A stretch of DNA of 64,000 nucleotides from Anodontia alba (Eukaryota; Mollusca; Bivalvia; Lucinida; Lucinidae): positions 88,466,399-88,530,398 of the forward strand of contig OZ024828.1 of assembly GCA_964016985.1 (NCBI GenBank), written 5' to 3'. The translations under genes were made by a program, and so were the position numbers. Under the pieces are notes generated by a model. That model had not been told where the DNA came from. It made no database searches and saw nothing but the letters and a program-made list of their open reading frames with translations. Position 1 is the first letter of the stretch; every line of letters starts with the position of its first letter. Shown in pieces: positions 11,391 through 22,711 of this stretch.

Positions 11391-12199
11391 AGAGGATTCA
11401 AGAGGGAAGGATTAAAATTTTAGTATCCGACGGTGGTTTCACCAGGGCCGGTGGATCCCCTGCGTTCCCGCAGTATAAATCGCCTGATAAAATTATTTTC
11501 GAACAGGTAAAATTCCAAGCGATTATGACAGGCAACTGAAACAGCCGCGGGGCCATGTGATGAAGTGTGAAAGCTGTTTCCAAAGGGGCAGTCATACTTT
11601 TCGGCATGTTTAGGTTGAAGAGGACCAAACTGATGATCTGATCAAAATCAGACCTTTCAACTCAATGTGTGACAGCAATTAACAAATTTTTATTGTCAGC
11701 ATTCCCATTCATGTACCACAGTACGTGATTCACGTAGAGAATCTGCCATTAGCGTACAGAATTGTTGGTATCTACGCACACAAAACATACCACAAATTTG
11801 GTGCATGTATAAATTGCAACGTTCGTACGTCCTGCTTGTGTTAATGTGTCTGCCTCTGAGGCATTATTCATGTGTTTTTTTTTTTTTGTTTTTTTTTTTC
11901 TGGGACGATGCTTGTTGATCTCCAAATAAAAGCCTCTAAGATAGCAGACATGCCCCTTTAAGTACCCGAGTGCATGGTAAGAAATAAACAAACAGAAATA
12001 TGTTGTTATTTTTTTTCTTGTTTTATTCATTAATTCTTTTTTCTTTCTTTTCTTGTTTGTTTTCTTTTTAACCTCTAGGTAGAAATATTTCTGTATTTAT
12101 TCAGCAGCAAATCAGCCGAATGATACATAAGCAAAATAAAGGTTCCGATTTCCACGCCCCCACCCCATGCAAACTTGGAAAATTCGGAGCTGTCAATCA

Positions 12200-12260
12200 T
12201 TCTGACGTCACTAATCTTTCATTGCCAGCTCGCCAGGATAAACTTTTTCTACAGGTAAGT
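12200..12260 (+). promoter_or_regulatory. CRE-like TGACGTCA site and possible splice donor
   Basis: TGACGTCA at about 12202-12209 is followed by CTACAGGTAAGTAGG, a strong donor consensus on the plus strand. Given the BED-finger relic 230 bp downstream, this may be the 5' non-coding exon of a dead transposon rather than a host promoter. Confidence 0.25.
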
Positions 12261-12477
12261 AGGTGGTTTTGCAGAGAGAACTTTGCAGAAATGGGGTGAG
12301 CGAAAAATCTGTCGTGGGGAGAATTGGAGTGGGGTATCGGGAGTATACTGTATATGTATATTAATTCTGTACAATTCACTTTTTATTTCTCCCAAATAAA
12401 GATATTATATCATCTTCCGTAAAACAGATTTTGCATGAACATCAATACAACCAGTAGATCTACTTGACCGTGGCATC

Positions 12478-12655
12478 ATGGCAGAAACTTCAAGAAGTGT
12501 AGTTTGGATGTATTTTGAACATTTGCAGGAGACACTATGCTGAGTGAGAGAGCCATGTGCACTGGAGCTGAGTTTTTGAGGTGGAAGCTTGTCGACAATG
12601 AAAAACATCTCCTATTCCAGCATCCATTACCACCTTGAATGGAGAGAGCTCAATA
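12478..12655 (+). pseudogene. Decayed BED zinc-finger (hAT/ZBED-type) N-terminus
   Basis: One frame from the ATG at 12478 reads MAETSRSVVWMYFEHLQETL-C-stop, then PCALELSF-stop, then GGSLSTMKN and a His-containing end (HYHLEW). The order S-x-V-W-x-Y-F, cysteines, ELSF, GG-S-x-STMKN and His is that of a BED finger, the DNA-binding domain of hAT transposases and their domesticated ZBED relatives. Two in-frame TGA codons and a changed cysteine spacing show it is not functional as read. No transposase core follows. Confidence 0.6.
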
Positions 12656-12898
12656 TCCAAATCAAAAATCATGAGATGACAAATCGGTTTCTTTTAATGT
12701 ACAAAATCTATTATATAAAACAAAAGATTGTTTGAAGATGTGTCTTATGTATGATCCTCAAAATTGTCGCAATTGGCTAAAAAAAAGTTTCCAGCTGCTT
12801 AATTAGCCCAGAGAGTGGTGAAGGTTAACATTTACCATAAGGTTGCCGAGTCTTGATTCATCTACGACCAATGGGATTATCTTTTTGAACGAAAAAAA

Positions 12899-15890
12899 AA
12901 AAAGAGGCCCACGGGCCACGACTCGCTCACCTGAGTGACATAGCCACTGCTGACATGCAGATGTTATGCAACATTTTTCCAATCCTATCACTGCAACTTA
13001 TGAAAATATCATTATTTGAGCAGTTCTTAGTTTTGAAGAAGAATATATGGGCCCGACAGTCAATGGAGCATGATCATTTGAATAAAGTATCAATCACATT
13101 TCAACAGTAGGATCAATGTGAAATTTGGTGGAAATTGGCTAAGTGGTTTTTCTGAAGAATCATGATTTTATACATGTAAACAGTACAGTGGCAGGGAAAT
13201 ATAATAAATATAAACAAGATGATGGCCATCTTAGATTTCCAATCAGAACAATTTTAACTACTGCTGATCTACAAGTCATTTCGATACTTTCAATATAAAT
13301 GTATATGACCCATACAAATGCATGGGGAAGCAAATTTGACCTTGGAGGTAAAAATGTCAAATGTCAACATAGAACCATCATATTAGCAATTTTGGTAGAT
13401 CTCCTGTCCCCCATAATTTGTGCAAAGATAAGGGCCCAGGGCTTATTTGGTTATGGAGAAGATTTTTAAAAGTTTTTACCATATATGGGCATGGCAGCCA
13501 TTTTGATCAATGGACAATGCCCATTTGAGCAATCTTTCATTCTCCTGCCCAAGGAGGCTCTGAATGAAATTTGAGCAACACTGGCCCGGAGGCTTCAGAG
13601 GAAAAGTCATTTGAAATTATCAACAATTTTTCCATACAAATGTATGGGGCAAGGCTCTGGAAATTTTGAAATCTGAATCGGTCCAGTCAATGACGATGAC
13701 GTCATCAGTGAGCCCATTTCCCAAAAAAAATATGTATATATCACCTGTCACGAAAACTAATGACAATTGGCAGTCCTATAACTCCTTTTAAATAATATAC
13801 CTCAACCCCGTTATATGACGGAAGTCCGGGTATAACGAGCATGATCAAAGCTGGCGTCATCAATAAATACAGTCAGGTATGTAAAAAGAAAGAAAAAAAC
13901 AACAAAACAAAACAAAAAAACAAACGGTTTTGTCCTTATTTCCACCTCCGCAGGGTTTTCCTAAACTATTTATAAACAACTGATTCCCGTCTTGTATAAG
14001 CGCGAAGACAGCGGGAAACAGGAGAGACGGAACGAAACGACTTTCATGGACCTAATTAGGTCTAAAAAAAAAAGGCCTGCGCTACGGGCGGTTTTGCCGT
14101 TTTCAATGTTTCAAGATTTGACCAGACTGCTTAAATTTTAAGCACTGACCAATCTTGTCTAGAGCAAGTGGTGCATTACTTATTTTTACCGTGAAATCTA
14201 CCTTGAATTATACTTGTGTGTTCAGCAATCAACAACAACAAAAAAAAAAAAATCAATCAATTATACCCAGATCAGACACCGTTGTGTGCGACATCTGATC
14301 AGGACGTACATAGTTTGGGAATTAATTTATCAAATCTGGGACCGACAGACCGTGTTGATCAAAACAAAAAAGAAGAGGAAGAAAACGGCTGCGTTCAAGC
14401 GGTGCATTCTTTTATCACTCAGTTAAAGCGACCTTTGACCTTTTGGACATGCCGACTGCACCTGGATGTTTTGCAGTCTCAGTGTATTCACACGTGTCAT
14501 ACTTGTAAACGGATTAATTATCAGACTACTGTTACTGATGATTCGTGTTAATCGCTTGTTTACCGCACAAAGGTCAGTGAAGTGTTGATTTTTTGACAAT
14601 GTTTGGATAATGACGTAATTAATTTGTGCTGTGGTAGGTTGCCGTTATTCAGCTGTCTCTCCAATAAACATGTCAAATGACCGTTTGGAGCCTTTTAACT
14701 ACCATAATATCGCATTTAAAAGGTGCGCGGACGTTGTCAGTTTGAGAAGACTTGACCGTTTGTGATTTTTTAGACATCATTGATTCGTGAAAATTGGTTG
14801 GTTGGACCGATTTATTAGCGTTTTGGGGTGTTTGAAATCGGTCCAGAATTCTTAATTTCGGTCCAGACCGGCTATTTTTCCGGTTTTCCCGAGCCCTGGT
14901 ATGGGGCCCATACAAATGCGTACAGAAGCAAACTTGACCTCGCCGTAAAAAGGTTAAATGTCAATGTATGACAATTATTTTAGCAACTTTGGTAGACCGC
15001 CCGTTCCCAATGATATATGCAAAGATTCAGCCACAAGCCATCCTCGGTTTTGGAGAATAAGATTTTTAAATATTTTTTCCCAGACAAATGCATAGGGAAG
15101 GAAACTTGGCCTTGCCATAAAAAGGTTAAATGTCAATGTACGACCATTATTTTAGCAACTTTGGTAGACCCCCCCATCCCCGATGATTTATGCAAAGATT
15201 CAGCCCCAAAGCATCCTCAGTTCTGGAGAAAAAAATTTTTTTAAAGGTTTTTACCATATATGGGCATGGCGGCCATCTTGGTCAACAAACTGCGACCATT
15301 TTAGCAATCTTTCGTTCCTCCAACCTAAGGAGGCTCCATATGAAATTTGAGCAAAATTGGCCCAGAGGCTCTAGAGGAGTTGTTTGAAATTCTGAACATT
15401 TTTCCCATACAAATGCATAAGGAAGCAAAATTGACCTTACCGTAAAAAGATCAACCATTATTTTAGCAATTTTGGTAGCCCTCCCGTTCCTGATGATATA
15501 TGCAAAGATTCAGCCACAAGGTATGCTCGGTTTTGGAGAAGAAAATTTTTAAAGATTTTTCCCATACAAATGCATAGGAAAGCAAACTTGACCTTGCCGT
15601 AAAAAGGTCAAACATCAACCTATGACAATTCTTTTAGGAACTTTGGTAGAGGTTCTAGAGAAGAAGATTTCTAAAGGTTTTTACCATATATGGGCATGGC
15701 CGCCACCTTGGTCAACGGACCGCGACCATTTTAGCAATCTTTCGTTTTCCCACCCAAAGGAGGCTCCATATGAAATCTGAGCAAAATTGGCTCAGCGGCT
15801 TCAGAGGAGAAGTCGTTTGAAAATGTTAACGAACGACGGACGAAAAGTGATCTCAATAGCTCATCCTGAGCAGAGCTCAGCTGAGCTAAA
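12899..15890. mobile_element. Long tandem-core element with GCTCACCTGAG ends
   Basis: Starts AGGCCCACGGGCC...GCTCACCTGAGTG and ends GAGCTCAGCTGAGCTAAAA after CGAACGACGGACGAAAAG. Inside are repeated units of about 200 bp with CCATACAAATGCAT, AAAAAGGTCAAA, TTTTAGCAACTTTGGTAGA, ATATGCAAAGATTCAGCC and ACCATATATGGGCATGG; at least five copies are seen (13310, 14910, 15080, 15405, 15565). 13690-14890 interrupts the units and appears to hold other insertions. Non-coding; the architecture recalls the pearl/Helentron-like tandem-core elements known from bivalves (inference). Confidence 0.6.
13800..14640. other. Insertion-rich interval inside the 12899 element
   Basis: Starts with CCTCAACCCCGTTATATGAC, similar to one end of the 51300 MITE family, and carries poly-A tracts (13890-13925, 14230-14250). 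The 111-codon plus-strand frame at 14216 has no recognisable domain and is low-complexity at its start; I do not call it a gene. Confidence 0.35.
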
Positions 15891-16112
15891 AACTGCCATG
15901 AAAGCCACGCGCTTTCACCTACCAACATGGAAATGGGTCCTGGGGCTGCTGTAAACACACATCTCAAAAAGAACCAGAGTCAGTCCCTGTTCATGGTTAC
16001 TGGCTCTGACTTCTCTTTACCGCTGTTGCCTTCCTTGTCTGAATGAATGAAAGAGAATAAGATGCTTTACTACCTAAAACAGAGACTTGGACCATTTATT
16101 TCAAACATGAAG

Positions 16113-16421
16113 CAGTGCTTGCATTAAGGGAAGTCTGGGAGTCAGAGACTCCCAAAAATTGCCCTGGGACTTCCAAAAATCAATGCCAGGAAGTCTGAGA
16201 CTCCCAACTTTTAAAGATATTTAATCATTTATAACAAAAATTTAGAATTAATTTATGTGTTATTTAGCTTAAGAATGGCGGTTTTACTCCATAAATGAGA
16301 GTTTAAGAATATTGAGGTTGAATTTCTGAAAGTGAGTGAAAAACTTTGATCACCAGGACTTCCAGATATTGGAGCTAGGAAGTCCTGGGATTCCTGATTT
16401 TGACAGTTAGCGCAAGCACTG
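16113..16421. mobile_element. 309-bp MITE with CAGTGCTTGC ends and ATGAAG duplication
   Basis: Terminal inverted repeat CAGTGCTTGC / GCAAGCACTG. The 6-bp word ATGAAG is directly repeated immediately outside both ends (16107-16112 and 16422-16427). The CAGTG ends suggest an hAT relative, though hAT usually makes 8-bp duplications. Internally it repeats GGAAGTC and AGACTCCCA words also seen in the 17639 and 20603 elements. Confidence 0.75.
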
Positions 16422-16429
16422 ATGAAGTC

Positions 16430-17440
16430 AGCAGGTTATCACATGCAGTTAATTGTCATGTGCAGCAGCTGCATGTTACTTTGGTGTTCATTTCAGTTCA
16501 TTTACAAACATAAATAACATGTGCTTATACTCATTTTTTCTTAGTTTTTTCTCCAGCTGCTCTTACACCAGTGTCTGTTAAATGTGTGTGTCGCTTACAT
16601 CTTTTTGTTTTGGATAGCCATTTGGCCACTTTGTGGGAAAGTACAAATGTAACTGTCCGTTTGGCTTTCTGCCAGTGATGTTTCCATTAGGGTCCAGTTA
16701 TTTCGTGTTTGTTTCTTTCCCTTTGATGTCTCTGATGGGAGGTGTGGAATAATTGTTTCGATTCCTGATCATTGCCTTCCTTTCTATTTTACCAAATACT
16801 GAAGGCTTACTCAAACATACATAACTTCTTTCTGTTTACATTGATTTACGGATTAAGATGTATCTATAGTACATATTTTATGTGACTAGAAAACAGTTTC
16901 AATAGTTGTTTTTCGGGTAACGGGTAAAAAAATTTCTACCCGGTTTTGCCCGCTTCGAACATCAGGTACATGGGTACTCCTCCCAGCCCTACATATGTAG
17001 ATACACTGACATATCATTATAAGTGTGATTCACAACATAATGCACCAGTCATTTGTGCTGAAGTGATATCATAAAATGCTTATTTTTGTCAAATCCTTTG
17101 ATTCAATTTTTTGATTGTACATGTATGCATTTAAAAACATCTTTACAATATAATCTTCAAGTTTTGAAAATCAAAGAAAATCTATTTAGAATAATAATTT
17201 GATAAAATAAATGGTGTACACCGCATGACAATGCTTTTGTAAGAAGAGATAAATAAGGTTAGCTTTTAAAAAGAAACAAGATTAGCTTTTTAAAAAGCTT
17301 TGCAAGTCATCTTTTGGCATGACTTAATAATGCAGTGGTACAAATGTATGTAATGAGGTTTCAAAGAGCTAAACCAAAGTACTCTTTTTGCCATTTATCT
17401 CTGTTTAACATGAATAACTGAAATGAAGTCAGTAGCTAGG
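16430..17440. other. Intronic stretch without recognisable gene
   Basis: AT-rich and mostly unique-looking. A CCCGGTTTTGCCCGC...CCCAGCCCTAC motif at 16938-16991 looks like the end of a degenerate DNA transposon. Confidence 0.4.
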
Positions 17441-17463
17441 TTCTGTTTATCAAGGGTAGGGTT

Positions 17464-17629
17464 TCAAGAAGGGCAGTTGTCAGTTTCTGGCGAAAGAATG
17501 TGCACAATACTGGTTAACCGCTTAGAGGACTAAGCCTGCCCAGTAAACGTGTGGTTAGGTAAACTGACCGCGCTCGACATGACCCCATTGGGTTGACTGG
17601 GCCGTAAAACCTCAACACAAACAAACAAA
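17464..17629 (+). mobile_element. S1 SINE, 5'-truncated, with perfect 15-bp target duplication
   Basis: Begins in the middle of the SINE body (TCAAGAAGGGCAGTTGTC) and ends GGCCGTAAAACC plus ACAAACAAACAAAA. ATCAAGGGTAGGGTT occurs directly before (17449-17463) and after (17630-17644). It landed in the left terminus of the 17639 element. Confidence 0.9.
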
Positions 17630-17638
17630 ATCAAGGGT

Positions 17639-17796
17639 AGGGTTCTCACTAGGATTCTAAAAATTTGAGTCTCAAGTTCATTTTCTCCAAATTGTGAAGT
17701 CTCACAGTTTCCCTAAATTGCCCAGAAAAAAAGGCAACCCAATTAACAAAATAGGAGTCTGGGACTCCATTATTATTTGAAGTTCATGAGAACCCT
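17639..17796. mobile_element. 158-bp MITE with AGGGTTCTCA ends
   Basis: Perfect 10-bp ends AGGGTTCTCA / TGAGAACCCT, with AGGAGTCTGGGACTCC inside. It is a short relative of the 1.5-kb element at 20603. Confidence 0.7.
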
Positions 17797-18456
17797 AAAG
17801 GGTATGTTAAAAAGTTTGTGTGTGTTCAGAGGCCCCATAATTTGAGTAATTCATTAGTCATCCATGAGTTCTTATTCTACAAGATCAGCTCCAGCACGTA
17901 CCTACATGTACATGTAGTTGCAAATATTATCAACTATTCTCTGTCAATTATCTCCTTTTTTGAAACTGTTTCTTGTTCTTCCATTAACTGTCCACCTGCA
18001 CATAATCCTCTTGAGTGGGGCATGCAGTACTGTACAAGACTTATAATCACAAAAAGAATGAACGTGTGCAGGAAATACATTAGCGTAAAACAAGATAACT
18101 TATCAAGATCAGCACTACTTGATTCAAGTAACTGTAAGGCACATGCAGAACTTAACCAATGACTATATTTCCATTTTGTATCTAGAATTACCAAAAAGAA
18201 GAAAGCTCAGAAAGCATTGGAAGAACCGAAAAGCCATATATTTTTGGGTGGGTACAAGTAAATGATTGGTAAATATTTATCGGAAGACTATTTTATTGTA
18301 GATTAAATAATAATATACATTTATCAGACTGATTCTATCTCAGGGTTAATACAGAAACCATTTTTCTCATAAGAAAAAAATCATTCTTACCAAAAATCAG
18401 TTCTGGCAGAGATAAGATTACGCAACTTGTATAATTCCAATGTATATTTATGTCAG

Positions 18457-18681
18457 GGCCCAGTTGTTCAAAGCGCCGTTAAGGGTCATTTCGTTAACTG
18501 TTTAAGCGGATTCAATGTACAATATTCTGATATTTTTTGCTGAAAAAATGTGAGTAGCTTTTGCACTGCAAAAGCTACTCACATTTTTTCAGCAAAAAAT
18601 TTCAGCATATTTGCGTATCACTTGATGTAAATTTTAACGAATTGTTAACTAACAACGTCGTTAGCTTTGAACAACTGGGCC
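18457..18681. mobile_element. GGCCCAG MITE, subfamily A
   Basis: Ends GGCCCAGTTGTTCAAAGC and GCTTTGAACAACTGGGCC. A central near-perfect hairpin pairs TGCTGAAAAAATGTGAGTAG and AGCTTTTGCA with their complements. Flanks are CAG on the left and CTG on the right, so this copy lacks an exact duplication. Confidence 0.85.
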
Positions 18682-18949
18682 CTGATTGTATTTTCTCTGC
18701 TTAGCATAAAAATGGAGAAGAATACACATTCTGGCATAAAATAGCCATTCCAAAGTCGGCTTTTTGGTGCTGTTGAAGCCTAATAAATCTATGTGATAAC
18801 AGAAATTGTATGCACCCTATGAGTCTAAATCATCTTTTTACATATTATTACTATCTTATTATTTTATATTAATCAATAAAAACTCAGTTGTGTCAAATGA
18901 CCACTACAAATTCATTTGGAGATACTTTATAGATATTTTTTTTCTTTTT

Positions 18950-19165
18950 GATTTGGGTTTTACGGCCCTTTCAAGAATATATCCAGCCAATTGTTCATTA
19001 AAGGTGGGCGAAAACCGGACAACCCGGGGAAAAACCACCTGACCATCCGTAAGCAGAACTTGGCTTTCCCATATGTGACCCGAGCAAGGCTCGAACCACA
19101 GTGGTGAGAAAACTTACGGATTAAGTGTCAACTCTCCTATCCACTAGGCTACGGGGGCCCGCCTT
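18950..19165 (-). mobile_element. tRNA-derived SINE, second family (S2)
   Basis: On the minus strand the right-hand end reads GTAGCCTAGTGGATAGGAG (A box) and, about 45 bp on, GGTTCGAGCCTTG (B box), a good pol III promoter pair. The body ends with GGGCCGTAAAACCCAAATC. One copy seen. Confidence 0.7.
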
Positions 19166-19479
19166 TATAGATAAAATGATTGTGACTATACATATATATT
19201 CATATATAGAGTAAAATTTGTGTTCATATAGCAAGTTGACTAGGACAGGCAATAGGTTTGGTGCCAGACCTCACTCCTGAAGTCCTGTACATAACTCTAC
19301 CGAGCTACTTCCTAGATCTAAAGCTACATGTATTTTTCTTCCATTAGGTCTTAACCTCCCACAAGGACTCACAGACGGTGTACACTTCGGGTCACAGATG
19401 AAGACCTACAAGTATTATAAAGCATTTTGAATTACTGTAGGGCTCTTCAACCTGCACAGCATGTGACTTTTCCTGCACA

Positions 19480-19655
19480 GGGGGCTTCCAGTTAATGTCC
19501 CTATCCAAAGGATGGCACACTGTTTTCATGTGAAGCCTGCAAATGGCACTAAGGAAAGCGTGTAAGGCCACCCAAAATTCCCTTGCCTAAGCCTGATTGA
19601 TCTGGTACCCCTAGCTACAGAGGCCAGTTCACTCACCGCTGAGCTACCATGCATA
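19480..19655 (-). mobile_element. tRNA-derived SINE, possible third type (S4)
   Basis: On the minus strand ATGGTAGCTCAGCGGTGAG is a strong tRNA-like A box; the expected B box is decayed (GTACCAGATCAATC). The body is uncharacterised. Confidence 0.5.
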
Positions 19656-19839
19656 CCTAAATATATACAGGACCAAATTTAAACAATATCAAGCCAGTCA
19701 GACCAAGATTAGACAGTTTGTTTCAAAGTAAGAAAGTGTCTGTTTTTGCTTGTTCCTCCAACCATTGATTTTTTTAGTCTCCCTTTTTGCAATGTTTCTA
19801 GTTTTATCCTTCTAGCCAAGCTGGCACATGATGTTTATA

Positions 19840-20570
19840 CAATCTCACATTAACATCTTAAACAAATTACAGAATGTTCAAAACACAGCTGCACGTGTTG
19901 TTACCAGGACATCTCGCTACTGTCATATAAACCCTATACCGAAAGAACTTCATTGGCTACCTGTACAATATAGAGTCTAGTATAAAATTCTTACTCACAG
20001 GTATAAAGCACTGCATGACCAATCCCCAGTATATATTAAAGAGTTGCTGCATGTGTACAAGCCACATAGAGAACTGAGGTCGCAAAATAGCTCTCTTATT
20101 CTTAAAGTGCCAAGAAGCCGCACTGTGTCATATGGTGACTGCAGTTTTGCGATAATTGCTCCAAAACTGTGGAACGCTCTCCCACCCGGGGTTCGGGAAT
20201 GTAGTACACTCTTTGCTTTCAAAAAGTCACTTAAGACACACTTATTTATGCAAATGTATGGACAGTAATGACATTAATGAATCCGTGTTAGCTGAACTTT
20301 AAAAATAGAGTGGTTTTATGCCTTAATGTTTTATGGTACTTAGTTTTAATTGAAAAAACTGTTTTCCTTGAACACTTAACACAAAAATCAAGTTTTTATT
20401 ATCAAACCAAAAAGTAGTTTATTTTTAAATGATTTATTGTTCCATTTGTAGATTATTCTTATGTGTTTGTGTACTTTTAACATGAATTTTATGTTAAGCA
20501 CTTTTGAACGTATGTACATATGATAAAGGTGCTATATAAATTTGGTATAATAATAATAATAATAACATGA
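19840..20570 (+). pseudogene. Non-LTR retrotransposon 3' remnant, end of ORF2
   Basis: A frame from about 19836 reads QSHINILNKLQNVQNTAARV, then HWLPVQYRV, a TAG stop at about 19978, then YKILTHRYKALHDQSPVYI, VPRSRTVSYGD, APKLWNALPPGVRE and FKKSLKTHLF, ending in TAA near 20266. This is the standard C-terminal tail of LINE ORF2 of the CR1/L2-like kind: LHWLPV, Y-K-[IV]-L, KALH, P-R-[ST]-R, GDRAF, APxLWN-x-LP. The copy is 5'-truncated (no reverse transcriptase seen) and dead. It ends in an (ATA)n tail at 20549-20565, as CR1/L2 types do with short tandem 3' ends. Confidence 0.8.
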
Positions 20571-20602
20571 TGTTGCATCCATGTAATGTGACAATGTATA
20601 CA

Positions 20603-22088
20603 CCAGGGTTCTCACTAGGATTTTAAAAGTAGGAGTCCGGGACTCCCTTCTTATAAAAAGTAGGCGTCCCAGCCAAAAAGTAGGAGTCCCACCCCCAAAA
20701 AATAGGAGTCCCATTTTTTTTTTCATGACTCTCCTTTAATAGTGAGCATGTCCCCAGTTACTTCCTCCCGATGGCACCCCTCTTTCATTGCTTTTCGTCA
20801 AATTCAATACCCCATCCCAACCAAAAAATGTTCGGATCGTTGCTGTCTGCATGAGTGATCTTGAGTGTTATGGATATTAAGTGAAACATATATTTTAATA
20901 AAACCAATTAAAGTTCCGTTATATGCTATCGCAAACTTATGTATGCAATATATCCACGCCTTCTGGTCATGGACACCTCTGTTGAGCTTCCCACAATACG
21001 TCATTTCAATGTTTACGTTTGCATCGTGCTGCGACCAATACACGCTACGAAAAAATGTCCGGGACTTCCTTACTAGCTGAAAATTCGATCTACTGTTTTG
21101 ATTTGCCAGAAAAGCCTTGATAATTTAGTTCTATTTTTAATATGTGTTTGTTCCATATGCATTTCTGACAAGAAAATGCTCTTCAATGCAACATGGTTAT
21201 AGTTCGTTTTTCTCTCAAAACGGTTTCCCGCAACGCTGTCAAATGATTTTACCGTTACGAGCATGCGCTACTGTTACGAGCACATGCTTTCTTCATGCGG
21301 GAGCAATGGAAAATGTAACATACTAGAACAGTCCCGAATTGTATACCGTCCTCCAGGTGCATCTAAGCAGTCCCATTAGACTCTTCACAGGGTTTACGGG
21401 ATAGATTCGATGGGACTTGGAAACTATTTTTTTTTTTTTAGTGACAAGCAGGAATAGCCGTTTTGATGCGCAGACTGATATCTCACAAAGAGATAAGGTA
21501 CTATTTTTCTTGTGGTCGCTTGTCGTCAGTTAACAGAATAAAATTAATCTGGCGTTTTTGATATTAGTGAGGAAAATTCAGTGTCCGAAAATTTTTGAAA
21601 TGAAAAAAAAAAAATAAAAAAAAATGATCAATTAATAACCAAATAAAAAAAAAACAACAAAAAAAAATGCCAACCTCTAGGGATGACGCCTGCGTATGCA
21701 TTTCCGATGAATTAGTCAGTAGGTGCAGACAATACACAATGAGGGAAGGGATGGCATATCGGTGTCAGTCGCATGCTTTAAATGCTCAATCGCTGAAGTG
21801 TGAACTGCTAACACCTGTTTAACTACCGCTTACTTAGCAAATAACGGTACTGTCCCAGGTGTGAAAAGCACGCGGCGGATTAATACTGTTCTTTAAGGAT
21901 GCTACCGACGATACGAATAACACGTGGCGGACTTCAGACTTCAGTCAAAGAATTCGATCATAATTAGTAGTCATTCCACGGGGAAAAAACATGCGTCCGG
22001 CGGACTCGGCTTTGGGAATTTTTAGGAGTCCGGACCCTGATTTATGTGTCCCGGGACACAGAATTCTGCGTCCCTGAGAACTGTGTAC
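20603..22088. mobile_element. 1.5-kb non-autonomous hAT-like element
   Basis: Left end CAGGGTTCTCACTAGGATT and right end CGTCCCTGAGAACTGTG are imperfectly inverted. Sub-terminal AGGAGTCCGGGACTCCC and GTCCGGACCC...CCCGGGACAC add to the symmetry. The interior is unique, with an A-rich block at 21600-21665; frames there are not transposase. Ends match the 158-bp element at 17639. Confidence 0.55.
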
Positions 22089-22212
22089 ATGTCATGTGCC
22101 TGCTGGGTGTACGTACTCTGAGGCACATGTCAAATTTGCATTTCTTTTATAAATGACAAATCCATTCTCCAATTATTACAAGACTTATATCCCAAAAGGC
22201 ACCAAACATATA

Positions 22213-22390
22213 CAGTCAAACCTGTCTTAAGCAGCCACCCATGGGAAGCTTAAAATGTGGCTGCTGAAGGCAGGTGGCTGCTTAATACAGTTCAAATATA
22301 TAGGTATATGAATTTTGGGGCAACTTTCCTCCGCCTGCTTAATACAGGTTGGCTGCTTAATAGAGGTGACCACTAACACAGGTTTGACTG
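22213..22390. mobile_element. 178-bp TA-flanked MITE (CAGTCAAACCTGT ends)
   Basis: Ends CAGTCAAACCTGT / ACAGGTTTGACTG inside TA dinucleotides. The host word CACCAAACATA-TA-ATTCATTTTTAAAG is interrupted here and present uninterrupted just downstream (22411-22441), proving the insertion point. Mariner-type target. Confidence 0.9.
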
Positions 22391-22448
22391 TAATTCATTT
22401 TTAAAGCAAAAAGCACCAAACATATAATTCATTTTTAAAGTCCAACAA

Positions 22449-22711
22449 CATACATGCCATACCTCACACTGTGAATCTAAATTTCTCAGAATTTTCAGAC
22501 TCTCTAAAAGGATATTTTATGAAAACTTATTATGAATTACACAATATTATACTTTTGATAAGCTTAATTCATAAAAATAAAGGCTTTTATTAACTTATTT
22601 CTGTGAGCTTGAAAGTGATTTTTGAAAATCTTACAGAATTTTGTCAAATCTCCCCTAAAAATTAGACTGATCTCACAGATTTCTGCCAAGAGCTTATGGC
22701 ATGTATGCATC
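22449..22711. mobile_element. MITE with ATACATGCCATA ends
   Basis: Ends ATACATGCCATACCTCACAC and TTATGGCATGTATG, with repeated CTCACAG/CTGTGAG words internally. An inverted second copy lies at 62931-63243. Confidence 0.65.

Noticed and set aside
14216..14551. 111-codon plus-strand frame
   Set aside because: Begins in a poly-A tract within an insertion-rich region; no similarity recognised and no splice support.
15731..15967. 78-codon minus-strand frame
   Set aside because: Falls on the terminal unit of the 12899 tandem-core element.
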